Assembly: GCA_004151065.3 (NCBI GenBank)
Contig: NWUY0300012967.1
Coordinates: 12,728 to 38,973 of the forward strand
Source: Larix sibirica
Lineage: Eukaryota > Streptophyta > Pinopsida > Pinales > Pinaceae
Direction of reading: 5' to 3'
Length of the DNA stretch: 26,246 nt
Part shown: positions 9,639-21,851 of the stretch, piece by piece
Layout: every line of letters begins with the position of its first letter
Position numbering within the stretch: position 1 is the first letter of the stretch
Notes under the pieces: model-generated
What the model saw: only the letters and a program-made list of their open reading frames with translations
What the model was told of the DNA's origin: nothing
Databases searched by the model: none
Made by a program: the position numbers and the translations under genes

Positions 9639-10110
9639 TCACGCCTTCCTCATGCATTTATTTATCTTGGATTCCATGATAAAATATAGGGAATTACGCC
9701 TCTTAATCCCCTCGATGACTACTGGTTCACTAGGGTCATTGTTGCAAAATACCTTCTTTTCATGATAGTCCACTGAGGATTGATGGGATTCTAGGAAATA
9801 CATACCCACTATTAATTCATATGTTCCTAGAGTAGTTCTATATAGGTTCATCTTAGTGCAAACACCCCCCATTTTAACTATACAATTTCTTACTAGAATT
9901 CCTACTGATAGTTTTTGTCTTGAGACCATTTCTACTTGGTTAAATTCACTTTGTACTTGGGCTATCAACCCACATTTTTCTAATTCTAACGGTGAAATAA
10001 AGCTATCAACATCCCATTTATCTATCAAAAAGTGAAAGGAATATCTTTGATCATACTGGTCGACTCGATAATCGTAGCCAAGTGCTCTAACTATGGCATG
10101 AATTCAGTGT
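9639..10110 (-). pseudogene. Ty3/gypsy aspartic protease region, decayed (copy 1)
   Basis: A 129-codon frame (9639-10028) follows the plant gypsy protease pattern: SFISPLELEKCGL, later LGTYELIVGMYFLESHQSSV, and VVIEGIKRRNSLYFI toward the RT. The catalytic Asp-Ser/Thr-Gly that should precede SFISP reads IDKWDVD, so the active site is destroyed. The family enzyme is a homodimer that cuts the gag-pol polyprotein. The copy 2 counterpart is 20136-20607. Confidence 0.75.
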
Positions 10111-10291
10111 TGACCCTGTAGTTGGCCTCCTTGTGGCCCTATCTATCTATTACCTACTCCAAGTTGACTCTCTGGGAATTCCCATTTATAGTGGGGGTCC
10201 TATCATAACCAACATTTAGTCCTCACTGGTAATTGTCTGTCCCTGATCATCACGACCCCTACCTAGGTCTCTTCCCAGGTGTTGGTGCATC

Positions 10292-11223
10292 TTAAATATC
10301 AACCCCATGGTATGTGGAGGGGATGATGGAGTGGTAGCAGAAGTGGTAGACATACTGTCCAACTTGACTACCCCGCAATAAAGGCTCCCTGGTAATTGAA
10401 TCTATTTTCCCTAATCTGAATGGTACCGATAGGTCTAAAATTTCCCTTGGGTGCTTGTGCCCATTTTCATATATCAATTTTCTTCTTTACTTTCCTGGCT
10501 AGATTCAAGATCTGCATCATGGTAGTATTCTTCCACATTTATACCTCCATATGAATGTCCAATTCCAACTTGTGAAGGAATAATATCTTGTCTTCCATTA
10601 TCTTCCATGTAGTTGACATGATGTACTAAGAAGTAAAACTCAACTTCATATTCTTCTATGGACCTTCCCCTTTGTTACACTACATGGAAGGATACTTTTT
10701 TTTGGTTTATAGTCATACGAAAGATAACGAGTTCTAAAGGTTTCTTCAAACAATTCCCATGACACTCGCAAGGGCCCAATGTGTATCTTAATCTCCTCAT
10801 TTACCCACCATAATAGGGCCTCCTCCTTAATAAGACTCATAACTATTTGTGCCTTCTCATTTGTGGTACAATCCTTAAATCTAAGGGACCATTTAACTAC
10901 AACCAATCAGAATTCCATCGCATATCCCTCTTGACCACTTGTAAAATTTGGAAAGTTGGATTTATGGAATTATTTCATGATATATAAGGGTGCCCTTACC
11001 TCCCTTGAGGAGGACGGTTGGTCATGATCCCTCTTATGTTTTTGTTCTAGTTCTCTACCTGATCTTGATCTGAGTTATGACCCACATTTTGATTCAAAAT
11101 ATGCCCTACCATCCATTCCATGAACATACTAGACATCTCACCCAAATAGCATAATATAGCTTGCTCAACTGGCATTCAAGGCTCGTGAGGGTTTTTGAGT
11201 TTGTTTACGATGTTTGGGGCCAT
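10292..11223 (-). pseudogene. Ty3/gypsy gag, decayed (copy 1)
   Basis: The minus-strand ATG at 11223 opens MAPNIVNKLKNPHEP before a stop. Further on, the 86-codon frame 10646-10906 has the conserved capsid block WSLRFKDCTTNEKAQIVMSL, ALLWWVNEE, SWELFEETFRTRYLS (retrotrans_gag family). The frame 10292-10477 includes FRLGKIDSITREPLL. I did not see an intact CCHC zinc knuckle. Gag forms the particle that holds the element RNA. Several stops break it. It lies just before protease, as expected. The copy 2 counterpart is 20789-21720. Confidence 0.82.
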
Positions 11224-11354
11224 GATTCTATGTAGTTTATCATCAATGAAAGGTTGTTAAAGCTTACGCTGGGAAGGTTTTAATCACAATTTAATTAATT
11301 GAGTGTGACCTAAGGAATTCTTTATAAATTTGGGTATGTTTAAAATCCATTTTA
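11224..11354 (-). other. gypsy 5' leader remnant
   Basis: Sequence between the gag start and the neighbouring LTR element. No primer binding site for the gypsy element is seen here, so its true leader is cut short, most simply by insertion of the element that starts at 11355. Confidence 0.45.
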
Positions 11355-11700
11355 TGTTTTAGGTTTTAGAAAAGCATACAATAATGAGAGTAAAAAATAT
11401 TAATGCGAATAACAACAACAACATTTGACACAATACATTTACCTTGGAAAACCCCATGAGGGGAAAAACCATCCATTGAAGATCTTCATTACCTTGGCCT
11501 AAACCGGCCAAGATAGGCCAAGTGAGCTCACCTGCTCACCTCCAAGCCACATTATAATGGATTATTCCAATCCATTTATAGGATTTATTACATGCAATAC
11601 CTTGAGCCAATACCATGGGATACCAAATACCATAGGTGAAAAACCATAAGCTGAAACCTAAACCATTTGACTCATTCCCAATTCAAGGTTATCCCTAACA
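11355..11700 (-). mobile_element. 3' LTR of a small Copia-like LTR element (copy 1)
   Basis: On the minus strand it begins TGTTAGGGATAACC at 11700, next to a polypurine tract, and ends CA at 11355. It aligns with 13697-13931 plus 24430-24474 over its whole length. Shared blocks include AAGCATACAATAATGAGAG and ACCCCATGAGGGGAAAAACC. Length is 346 bp. The copy 2 counterpart is 21852-22197. Confidence 0.8.
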
Positions 11701-11713
11701 ATCCCTCTTTTAA
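11701..11713 (-). promoter_or_regulatory. polypurine tract of the small LTR element
   Basis: Minus-strand TTAAAAGAGGGAT abuts the LTR start TGTTAGGG, the classical arrangement for plus-strand priming. Counterpart at 22198-22210. Confidence 0.75.
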
Positions 11714-13683
11714 GCTTGACTTGGGGATCTCACATACACCCCTCTATCACCTAGGTCTATCTCCCGACTTTACCAGGGGTATGCATGCCTTACTAGGTCT
11801 TACAGTCATATGGCCATTTACATGCAAACTAATCCATTAATTTATTTTTTCATATGTCTTCATGGTGAATTCACTATCACCATACTTTTCTACATCTTCT
11901 CGTATCTCCATGCTTGTATTTTCATTCCTTTCCATTAATCGTTTTCCACTATGCACTACACAACTCTCATCTCACAATGCTTCAAATGAAAATATGAAAC
12001 TCTCTTTTCATTGTCAAACCCTTTTACACAACAATGGATATTCTACACTGCCATCACCATATTTCTCCTTACACTAGCAATTGCCCTCTTACATCGACGG
12101 TAGCACTCTAGAAACACACAAATCATTTAAACTCATCCTTTTATATTGGATCATCTACTTGTCCTCCTATTCCGAACTCATCCCACGAATTGCTTCTCAC
12201 AAATTCTAAGAGATATCCTTTGCAAGATCGTGTGACATCCCTTTTGTTAGGGTTCACATGAATTCTTACTCTAGCAGCTATCATTCACCATAATCTGAAT
12301 ATATTGTTTCACTAGTCTGCACTGGATGCAAATTATTCATGGTGGTGGATAGCTATTTCTTTCAATGATCTCAAATGGGCGTCTATATACTCATCGAAAC
12401 TACATCACCGATCTTCTCAATAGATTGTTTGACATAACCTACAAGAATCAATGACTTGAACCAACAAATTGATCCACTCAACAAATCTATGAATGATCAC
12501 AACCAAAAGAAGGAAATTGACAAATTTATATAGAAAACAACAAGCTTCATTCTTCAACTGCATCCTTTCTGATCTTGTATTCATCTTGCTCGATCCATAA
12601 ACTATATTTACTCTCTCTCATGCACTTAAACACAAGGTGGACCGCCTCACTTCTTAGGGAACAATAGAAGCAACAAATCATGGCTTCTCCACAATGACTT
12701 TCCTTCTAGTGCCACAAGATTCCTTTCATAAGAAACCAAAAGAAACCCTTCTATGGGATTTTTCAAGGAGTAATGACACCAATACACAGAGTTTCTCGTT
12801 CACACCAATATATGGAGAATTTAAAGAATGATGTTGAACTTGTGGATCTTCACTAAGGTGACTGACATCTGGAGAAACAATTGGACCTTTTCTCTCATAG
12901 CTGCAAGAGGGAAACTCCTTTACAATAAACCTCAACCATCAGTGACTCCTTTGTCTCTTCCTTGGCACAAACTTTGAGCTCATTCTCATATTTTGAATAC
13001 ACTTTAGGATAAGTACCTTTAGGAGTAAATCCATCCTTTAGGTGAACAACAAATGGTGTATCTCTCTCAGGAAACTAGTGGCTTCTTCTTGGCTCCTTTT
13101 CACATGGATTTATTTTTTCTCCAAGGGTACACTAGACACTTTAGTGTGGGAATTATCACCTCATAAACAAAAATCCCTTTCTCTCAAGAATATGGGTCTT
13201 ATCTTTATGGCCTCATTTGAATCCTTGTGGATGCAACTTCAATGATATCTTCTTAGAGGTGACTCCACAAGATGGCATTTCACACCGTGTTGCTTAGCTT
13301 AATCACATGATCCATTTATTCATGGGATATCTATATATATATCACTACCCTCAAGTTATCAGGCCATCTCCACACATAGATACATTTTTCTAGTCTAATG
13401 AACCAACCAATCTCCCAAGGACTGCAGAAGGGATCTGGTCTATACAATGTCGATAATAGCCATATCCACTCTTCCCTTCGGCCTTGTACCCTCTTCACAC
13501 ACCCTATATATATTCACAAGCATTTCCATAGGCCAAACCATGGCTATTTGGTCATATATCTTCTCGACAGAACCGTAGCTTGGGATATTTACACTGTGGG
13601 TACTCCAAACAGTAGCTCAGTCGTTTATTCATAGGTATTCCATAGCCTATAGTAGTTGGCTACCTTCACACAAGCTCACCTAA
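11714..13683 (-). mobile_element. interior of a non-autonomous or fully decayed LTR element
   Basis: About 1.97 kb between the polypurine tract and the primer binding site. No gag, protease, RT or integrase motif was found in any frame, which suits a LARD-type element depending on the enzymes of a relative. One minus-strand open stretch (12898-13074) looks coding and is listed separately. Counterpart at 22211-24180. Confidence 0.6.
12898..13074 (-). pseudogene. 59-codon coding-like open stretch inside the small LTR element
   Basis: Minus-strand reading between TAG at 13077-13075 and TGA at 12897-12895 has no ATG start, but its composition is protein-like: TPFVVHLKDGFTPKGTYPKV, then YSKYENELKVCAKEETKESL. 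A neighbouring frame (12726-12935) overlaps its end, so a frameshift may join them. I recognise no family. It could be a gag remnant or a captured host exon. Counterpart at 23395-23571. Confidence 0.3.
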
Positions 13684-13695
13684 TCTCTGATACCA
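13684..13695 (-). promoter_or_regulatory. primer binding site for initiator tRNA-Met
   Basis: Minus-strand TGGTATCAGAGA, matching the 3' end of plant tRNA-Met, lies one base from the LTR end CA at 13697. It marks the 5' side of the small LTR element and shows its orientation. Counterpart at 24181-24192. Confidence 0.85.
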
Positions 13696-13696
13696 T

Positions 13697-13931
13697 TGCT
13701 TAATTTTTATTGAAGCATACAATAATGAGAGGAAACAAATATTAATGTGAATAACAACAAAAACATTTGATACAACATATTTACCTTAGAAAACCCCATG
13801 AGGGGAAAAACCATCCAATGAAGTTCTTCATTACCTTGGACAAAACTAACCAAGCTAGGCCAGGTGAGTTCACCCTCTCACCTCTAGGACACATTAAAAT
13901 GGAGTATTCCAATCCCTTTATAGGATTCATT
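13697..13931 (-). mobile_element. 5' LTR of the small LTR element, cut by the N at 13932
   Basis: It aligns with 11355-11589, then stops at the N. The missing outer part (about 111 bp by comparison with the 3' LTR) does not follow; the CCCH exon follows instead. This break in mid-LTR is a main reason to doubt the order of the scaffold here. Confidence 0.8.
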
Positions 13932-13932
13932 N
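13932..13932. other. assembly gap N at the copy 1/copy 2 junction
   Basis: Single N exactly between the two 10,497-bp copies, in mid-LTR on the left and in mid-exon on the right. Confidence 0.9.
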
Positions 13933-14258
13933 GCCCACGGGGTCAGGGAGCTCAAGAAGCCCAGGGAGCTCAAGAAGCGCAGGTATTCATGGCAGAATTG
14001 TTAATCATAGTCCTTTTTTCTTAACTTTTGTTGTTTCTGTGCTCGTTTAATGGATGGAGTTACAGGAACTTGAACGTTGAACTGTACAAAACCAAACTCT
14101 GTCGCTTTTTCCCTGCCTGCCGTAGTGGTTCCTACTGCAACTTTGCCCACGGAAGGAAAGAGCTGAGGGAGGTTCCTACTGCAACTTTGCCCACGGAAGG
14201 AAAGAGCGGAGGGAATGAAGAGATGAGGGAGCTTCGTCCAGTTGATAACGGTATTTGA
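13933..14258 (+). pseudogene. 3' part of the CCCH gene in copy 2
   Basis: Exon 1 remainder 13933-13982 (from AHGVRELKK), intron 13983-14065, exon 2 14066-14258, identical to the first copy in the rows compared. The start codon, finger 1 and most of finger 2 are missing because the copy begins after the N. It should not be counted as a separate pseudogene; it is most likely the other allele of the gene at 3208. Confidence 0.85.
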
Positions 14259-15171
14259 ATATTGACAGAAACCGAGATGTGGTGGATTTAAAGAACTGAT
14301 CAGAGGCGATGTGATAGGAACTCTTTGCATTTCCGGAACATTGAAGTTATTGTTTGGAAGTAGACATATCTCTTTGCATTTCCAGAACAATAAAGAGTTC
14401 TCTGTAAAGATATTGAAGTTATGATTTGTGAGATAATGGTTGGAACTAGACAATGACTGAATTTAGAATTATATGGGTTTTAAATTATATAATGGATGTG
14501 TTTTTCTTGCCAACTGGCCAGACTTCAACCTGGTACTGGGTGGAGCAGATAACAATTTAATAATTCAATCATTTGGACTAAACTCAATTGATCATAAATG
14601 TAGCTTTTGTCACATTTATTATATATGATTATTTATTTATTTTTATATATTTTATGATGTTATATTAGAAAAATTAACTATCATATTAAAATAAATTAAA
14701 TTGTTTTAAAGTTTCAAACTCCTTGATGAATTATTAATGAATTATGATTTACTGTTAATTGTCCATTTGAGTGTTACATAAAAAATGGTTTTGATATATC
14801 TTTATTTACATACAGTAAGATATATAAATTAATCAACATGTATTTGGTATATACTTAACAAGATATCATAAAGACATTTTGTATAATTTTTTATGCGGTA
14901 AATGTTTTATTGTAATGAGGGAAGCTAGATTAAAGTGGAACTTATTATAATTCTTATGGTTAATATTAATGTTTTATGTAATTGTGTTTTTTTCAGGAAA
15001 AAAAATTAATGTTTTATGTGATAAATTAGAAAACTGGTAGGTTAAGGTGTATCTTACAATTTTTCTTTTCCAAAAATTTATTATACATTTGATTTAATGA
15101 AAATGAATTGTATAGAATTTTATACTACAATACCCTAATCATAACAATGAATGCATAATTACTTTTTTATT

Positions 15172-16185
15172 ACCAGCATAGATCCATCATAAATGCATTG
15201 AGAGCCATCTAATTTCTTGAGGTGTTATTTTCTTAATGAATTTTTATTTGGTTTTAATTTTTATTTTATGAGCGGTTTGACATCGTTACATAATTTTGAC
15301 ATAACATTACACCTCTCCCCCCATACTGGGTTGTAAGCACCTCGCTACTCTCGGTGCAATAATAAGGGTTCAAGAATACTTGTAGGAGCATATTTTTGGG
15401 GGGATGGAACTTATTGTAATTTGATTAACATCCCAAGGTGCACCAACCAAAAATAGTCACAACAATTTGGGAAACAACTCTCCACCCAACCAAACCCTTA
15501 GCAGAAGTTGAGGCCCTCAATCCCTCAGCAACTAACTCTATGCCAAACCTGGTAAGCGCTCACTCTCCTCCTCCACCACTATGAACTCTGATTCCCACTT
15601 CCTCAGTCACCTCCTCCCAATAGGGAACTCACCAGAACAACAAAACTTCTCCCAACCCCATACAATATAGAAAAACCTCCAAAAAGATCCCCCTACCAAC
15701 AGGACCAACCCCCTTTTTATCCTCAAATTTCTAATTTTTCATTTTCTTAATTTTGCATGAATTACACCACTTGTCATCCATGCACTTAATACAAATTATA
15801 GTTAATTGATATATTTTTTATAACTAAACTGAGTTTTAATATTAATGCACACTTTCCTTTTTATTTATATATAAATTAAATATTTACTTAGTATGTTTGG
15901 AGTGTTACATACTCCCTCCTTCCAAAAAATTTGTTCCGAAGTTATAACCCCATAGAGGCAAAACAAAGACTTACACAATCAGATATATGGGTAACTAATA
16001 CTATTATGAAGATGACATATTTATATGTTTGGCCATCACACATAAATCCCCCACTTGCACTAATACAATCATGCTACCTTAAGTTATGACATGCTCTTTA
16101 TTAATTTCCCACGTGTCTAATATGCATTCAATCATGTAATTATGAATCAATCTTATTACACACTCATGCACCAATTAATGTCAAA

Positions 16186-16216
<31 letters not shown>

Positions 16217-16232
16217 AAATCAACACTTCACA
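15172..16232 (-). mobile_element. 3' LTR of the gypsy element (copy 2)
   Basis: Same as 4675-5735. One of the seven differences between the copies lies here (16219); two more lie just outside, at 16246 and 16256. Its polypurine tract is at 16233-16245. Confidence 0.65.
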
Positions 16233-17247
16233 AACTCCCCCCTTCGTTACTCACCCTCACCTTGAGAATCATACCATATGCCACCTCCATAATCCTCCCC
16301 ACCAATACTCTGGATGGTCCCACTCACCATGGAATGAGCCCTATACTAGAACTAGTTGGTGTATCATACAGTAGGCATTGGAATTTCCCTATGAATGTTT
16401 TGTGGCTTAGCCACCCCCCTAGCTTCTAGTAAACCTATGACCTCATCAAAATTAACCGGAATTTGGGCCTTATCGAAATTGACCAAAATCTAGTTATCAG
16501 TACTCCTACCCTTACATCAAGATTATTGTACCCTAGGAATCTTAAAAGGATAGCCTAAAACTCCCTCCCTATTCACAATAAGGGTACCATCCCCAAGCAT
16601 AAGAATTGCTTCTCCATATGGCTCCCCCAAAATGAAAATATATCAAATCGTGGACTTCTAGAACTATTTAAAGGAAAAATAACTATTAGCATAGAGTTAG
16701 TTGTTGAGTTTGTTCCCCAACCCATAATTTTCTTTTTTGGTATCCATTCTTATTCACGATTATGGGTCCCAACAAAATATTAGAATGATTAGGCCCCATG
16801 AGATAATAAGATATCATATAATCCATTATGAATAATAAAACACTATAACTGGTTATCATATGTGATTATGAATATTGTCTCATCACAAGTTAATATTTGC
16901 AATAGAACATTTCATAAGTTGGCATCATGGGATAATATGTCTCATAATCTAAGTTTTACTTATAATAAAATACCAACATGAATAATCAAGCATTCTATTG
17001 AACACCAAATCACATGAAATAACAACCCATGATATCATCATGAAAGAGTGATGCATCCTACTAAACCAATATGTCAAGAAGGACCATCATAAATTAACAA
17101 CATATTATGATATCATGTACCATACTGAATATCAACATGTAATAGCATCATATGATAAACTAAATTCCATTTGCCACCCAATACCATGATTAAGCAACAA
17201 AATACCAAACTGAATATCATATGAAATAATAAGTATGAAACTAAGTA

Positions 17248-20200
17248 TCACATGCACAAGTCAATAAATCTACTAAAAAGATAAGGAAACTCACGATGCA
17301 TAGTGTATGCATCCTCCGAGGTAGTTGAATTTGGACTATAATGGTCCCATTGGACCTTAGCTTGATCCATGATTCATCTGCACAACCATTGAGTTATGTG
17401 GTCTAGTATACAATATGGTTAGACTTGGACAATCCCTTCCTCGAAAAGATGCAGTCTCCAATTTTAGAATATGTGAGGGGTTTGGAACGTAATTTCTAAG
17501 TATAAAAATATGAAATACATTATGAATCCTTCCTAAGTGGGATGGAAACTCAAGCATGTAAGAAAATGGTCTGATATTTTTAAGGATCCTAAATGGATTG
17601 ACAAATCTCCGAGCTAGTTTCCCTTCTACCAAATTTAAAAGGGCCCTTCGTGGGCCTCACTCAGACGAACACCATGCTACCCTCCTCATAGATTCTATCA
17701 ATATTCTCGAAATAAACATGACTTTTTTTACAGTTGTGGGATTAATCCTTTGTTTTATCATGACCTTTTGTTCCTCCATATATTGAAGTAGATTGGAGCC
17801 TTATATGGCTCGATCCTCCAGACAATCCCAACTAAGAGGAGGCCTACAAGTTCTTCCATACAAAACTTCATATGGGGTGGCATAGATGGAACTGTGGTAG
17901 TCATTATTGTAGGAAGAATCTAGCAAAGGGAGATACTTTTCCCATAGATTCTACTAGTCCATGATGCACATCCTCAACATATCCTCCATTACACGATTAA
18001 ATATTTCCATCTGACCATCAGTATTTGGATAATATGCCATATTGAAATTTAATTGGGTACTTAAGGATCCCCTTGGAGGCCCTAGTAGAACCTAAAAGTG
18101 AATCACCAGTATCTATCTTAAATAGTTTTCCGAGGGACCCCTTGTAGTTGGATTATCTCCTAAAGGAAGACATCAACAATATCCATTGCATTAAAGGTAT
18201 TTTTTGTCAAAATGAAATGGACAATATTAGTGAATTTATCCATGACATGCATAATACAATCATGTCTCTAAGGGTAGTGGGTAGACCCCATTAAATCCAT
18301 GGAAATCATTTTCTATTTAGTCTCAGGCATCTCATGTGGCTGAAGGAGTCCTCCTAGGTGAAAGTGTTCGACTTGGACTTGTTGACACTCCAAACAATGA
18401 GCTACATATTGTATTATGTCCCATTTCATTCCCAACTAGAAGAATGTGTTTATCAATGATTCAAGGATATTCCTCACTCTTAGGTGGTCCAAGTATGACA
18501 TTTGATGGGATTCAACCATTACCAACCTTTGAATTTCATCAAAAATAGGAACATACATCCTTCTTTTGAATCTAAGCAAACCATCACCATCTAATGAGTA
18601 CCCTTCAATCCTGGGGGATGTTGTCTTCCATTTTTCCAAGGTAGAATGAATGTGAAGGTACCATGGATCCTTTACTTGATGGATATTTATTCTATCCTTG
18701 AATTCATTTATGATGGATACTATATAACCTATTTGCAGTCTCCTACTTAGTTCATCCACTACCATGTTTTATGTTCCCTTAATGAAGGATATTCTAAAGT
18801 CATACTAACTAATTAATTCACTCCCATGTTGTTAGCATGCGTTAATATCCTTCTAGTTGAATATGTACTCAAGACTTTGATGGTATGATTTTAATTCAAA
18901 TTGGCATCCTACTAGGTAATGCTTCCACAATTTGAGGGCCATGCAACTCCTTCCAATTCTAGATCATGGGTAGCATAATTGACTTCATGACCTTTGAGCT
19001 TGAGAGAGGCATAAGCAATGACTCCATCCTCTTGCATCAAGAATGAACCTAAACCCTCTCACAATGCATTTGTAAAAAACATGAAATCCTTATCCATGCT
19101 TGGCACTTTAAGGATTGGAGCGCTTGTCAATAATATTTTAAGCTCACTAAAGGCTTCATCACATTTATATGTCCATTCAAACTTGACCCCATTTTTCTGT
19201 AAAGTTGTGATAGGTCCCATAATTCGAGAGAATCCTTCTACAAATATCCTATAGTATCTAGCAAATCCCATAAAATTGAGAAAAACCTTGGCATTCCTAG
19301 GATTCATCCAACTTAATATGGTTTCAATCTTTCCTCAATCTATTCAGATTCCTTTTCCACTAATTATGTGTCCCCAATATTGGATCTCTTTTTGAAAGAA
19401 GGAATATTTAGTGAACTTACCATATAATTTTTTCTCTCTAAGGCATTGAAGTACCAATCTTAAGTGATCCTAATGCTTTCATTCATTACGTGAGTATATG
19501 AGGATGTATTCAAGGAAGTTACACGTGTACGCATAGATACATATACTTTTAGAACACAATATTCATCAGTTTCATAAAGGCTACTGATGCATTCGACAAT
19601 CCAAAGGGTACTACTATAAACTCAAACTGTCCAAACCTTTTATGGGATAGATTTTTCAAAATATATTCTTCCTTAATCCTTAATTGATGGAAACCTGATC
19701 GTAGGTCAATTTTAGAGAATACCGATGCCCCTCTCAACTGATCAAATAAGTCATCGATACGAGACATATGATATTGGTTCCAGATGGTTTCCTTATTCAA
19801 ATATCAGTAATAAATGCACATACAAAGGGTACCATCCTTCCTTTTAACAAATATTATTGGAATCCCTAGGATGATACACTGGGCCAGATCAACCCTTGGT
19901 CAATGAGTTCTGAGAGTTGTATTCTTAATTAATTACATTATGGAACTGTCATTCGATAATGTGTCTTGGATACTAGTTCTGTACCAGGTTTTAGGGTTAC
20001 GATAAAGTCAAAATATCATACTAGAGGTAACCTTGGTCACTCAGGGAGAAAGACATCTACAAACTCATAAAGGATTGGGTGTGATTCTATGCATGTGCTA
20101 TTTTTTTCACTCACTACTTCCACAACATAAATTTTTCACGCCTTCCTCATGCATTTATTTATCTTGGATTCCATGATAAAATATAGGGAATTACGCCTCT

Positions 20201-20607
20201 TAATCCCCTCGATGACTACTGGTTCACTAGGGTCATTGTTGCAAAATACCTTCTTTTCATGATAGTCCACTGAGGATTGATGGGATTCTAGGAAATACAT
20301 ACCCACTATTAATTCATATGTTCCTAGAGTAGTTCTATATAGGTTCATCTTAGTGCAAACACCCCCCATTTTAACTATACAATTTCTTACTAGAATTCCT
20401 ACTGATAGTTTTTGTCTTGAGACCATTTCTACTTGGTTAAATTCACTTTGTACTTGGGCTATCAACCCACATTTTTCTAATTCTAACGGTGAAATAAAGC
20501 TATCAACATCCCATTTATCTATCAAAAAGTGAAAGGAATATCTTTGATCATACTGGTCGACTCGATAATCGTAGCCAAGTGCTCTAACTATGGCATGAAT
20601 TCAGTGT
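17248..20607 (-). pseudogene. Ty3/gypsy pol, decayed (copy 2)
   Basis: Chromodomain, integrase, RNase H, RT and protease in the same order and with the same stops as 6751-10110. The broken RT motif C (FLEY) is at 19506-19517. A single difference from copy 1 was found, at 19530, just outside this motif. Confidence 0.88.
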
Positions 20608-20788
20608 TGACCCTGTAGTTGGCCTCCTTGTGGCCCTATCTATCTATTACCTACTCCAAGTTGACTCTCTGGGAATTCCCATTTATAGTGGGGGTCCTAT
20701 CATAACCAACATTTAGTCCTCACTGGTAATTGTCTGTCCCTGATCATCACGACCCCTACCTAGGTCTCTTCCCAGGTGTTGGTGCATC

Positions 20789-21720
20789 TTAAATATCAAC
20801 CCCATGGTATGTGGAGGGGATGATGGAGTGGTAGCAGAAGTGGTAGACATACTGTCCAACTTGACTACCCCGCAATAAAGGCTCCCTGGTAATTGAATCT
20901 ATTTTCCCTAATCTGAATGGTACCGATAGGTCTAAAATTTCCCTTGGGTGCTTGTGCCCATTTTCATATATCAATTTTCTTCTTTACTTTCCTGGCTAGA
21001 TTCAAGATCTGCATCATGGTAGTATTCTTCCACATTTATACCTCCATATGAATGTCCAATTCCAACTTGTGAAGGAATAATATCTTGTCTTCCATTATCT
21101 TCCATGTAGTTGACATGATGTACTAAGAAGTAAAACTCAACTTCATATTCTTCTATGGACCTTCCCCTTTGTTACACTACATGGAAGGATACTTTTTTTT
21201 GGTTTATAGTCATACGAAAGATAACGAGTTCTAAAGGTTTCTTCAAACAATTCCCATGACACTCGCAAGGGCCCAATGTGTATCTTAATCTCCTCATTTA
21301 CCCACCATAATAGGGCCTCCTCCTTAATAAGACTCATAACTATTTGTGCCTTCTCATTTGTGGTACAATCCTTAAATCTAAGGGACCATTTAACTACAAC
21401 CAATCAGAATTCCATCGCATATCCCTCTTGACCACTTGTAAAATTTGGAAAGTTGGATTTATGGAATTATTTCATGATATATAAGGGTGCCCTTACCTCC
21501 CTTGAGGAGGACGGTTGGTCATGATCCCTCTTATGTTTTTGTTCTAGTTCTCTACCTGATCTTGATCTGAGTTATGACCCACATTTTGATTCGAAATATG
21601 CCCTACCATCCATTCCATGAACATACTAGACATCTCACCCAAATAGCATAATATAGCTTGCTCAACTGGCATTCAAGGCTCGTGAGGGTTTTTGAGTTTG
21701 TTTACGATGTTTGGGGCCAT
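20789..21720 (-). pseudogene. Ty3/gypsy gag, decayed (copy 2)
   Basis: Counterpart of 10292-11223 with the same stops; one difference, at 21593. Confidence 0.82.
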
Positions 21721-21851
21721 GATTCTATGTAGTTTATCATCAATGAAAGGTTGTTAAAGCTTACGCTGGGAAGGTTTTAATCACAATTTAATTAATTGAG
21801 TGTGACCTAAGGAATTCTTTATAAATTTGGGTATGTTTAAAATCCATTTTA

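Larger units (their letters stand above)
3436..13932. repeat. copy 1 of a 10,497-bp duplicated block
   Basis: Every base row from 3436 onward recurs 10,497 bases later. The block starts inside finger 2 of the CCCH exon 1 and ends inside an LTR at an N. Seven substitutions were found by eye against copy 2: positions 5722, 5749, 5759, 9033, 11096, 11803 and 13548. No indel was found, since the offset stays constant even across the AAAT microsatellite. The joined ends share no homology, which does not suit unequal crossing-over. Confidence 0.97.

Noticed and set aside
13767-14024. Open frame crossing the N at 13932 (and one at 24264-24542 crossing the N at 24429)
   Set aside because: They read through gap symbols and join LTR sequence to an exon or to the remaining LTR; artefacts of the scaffold.
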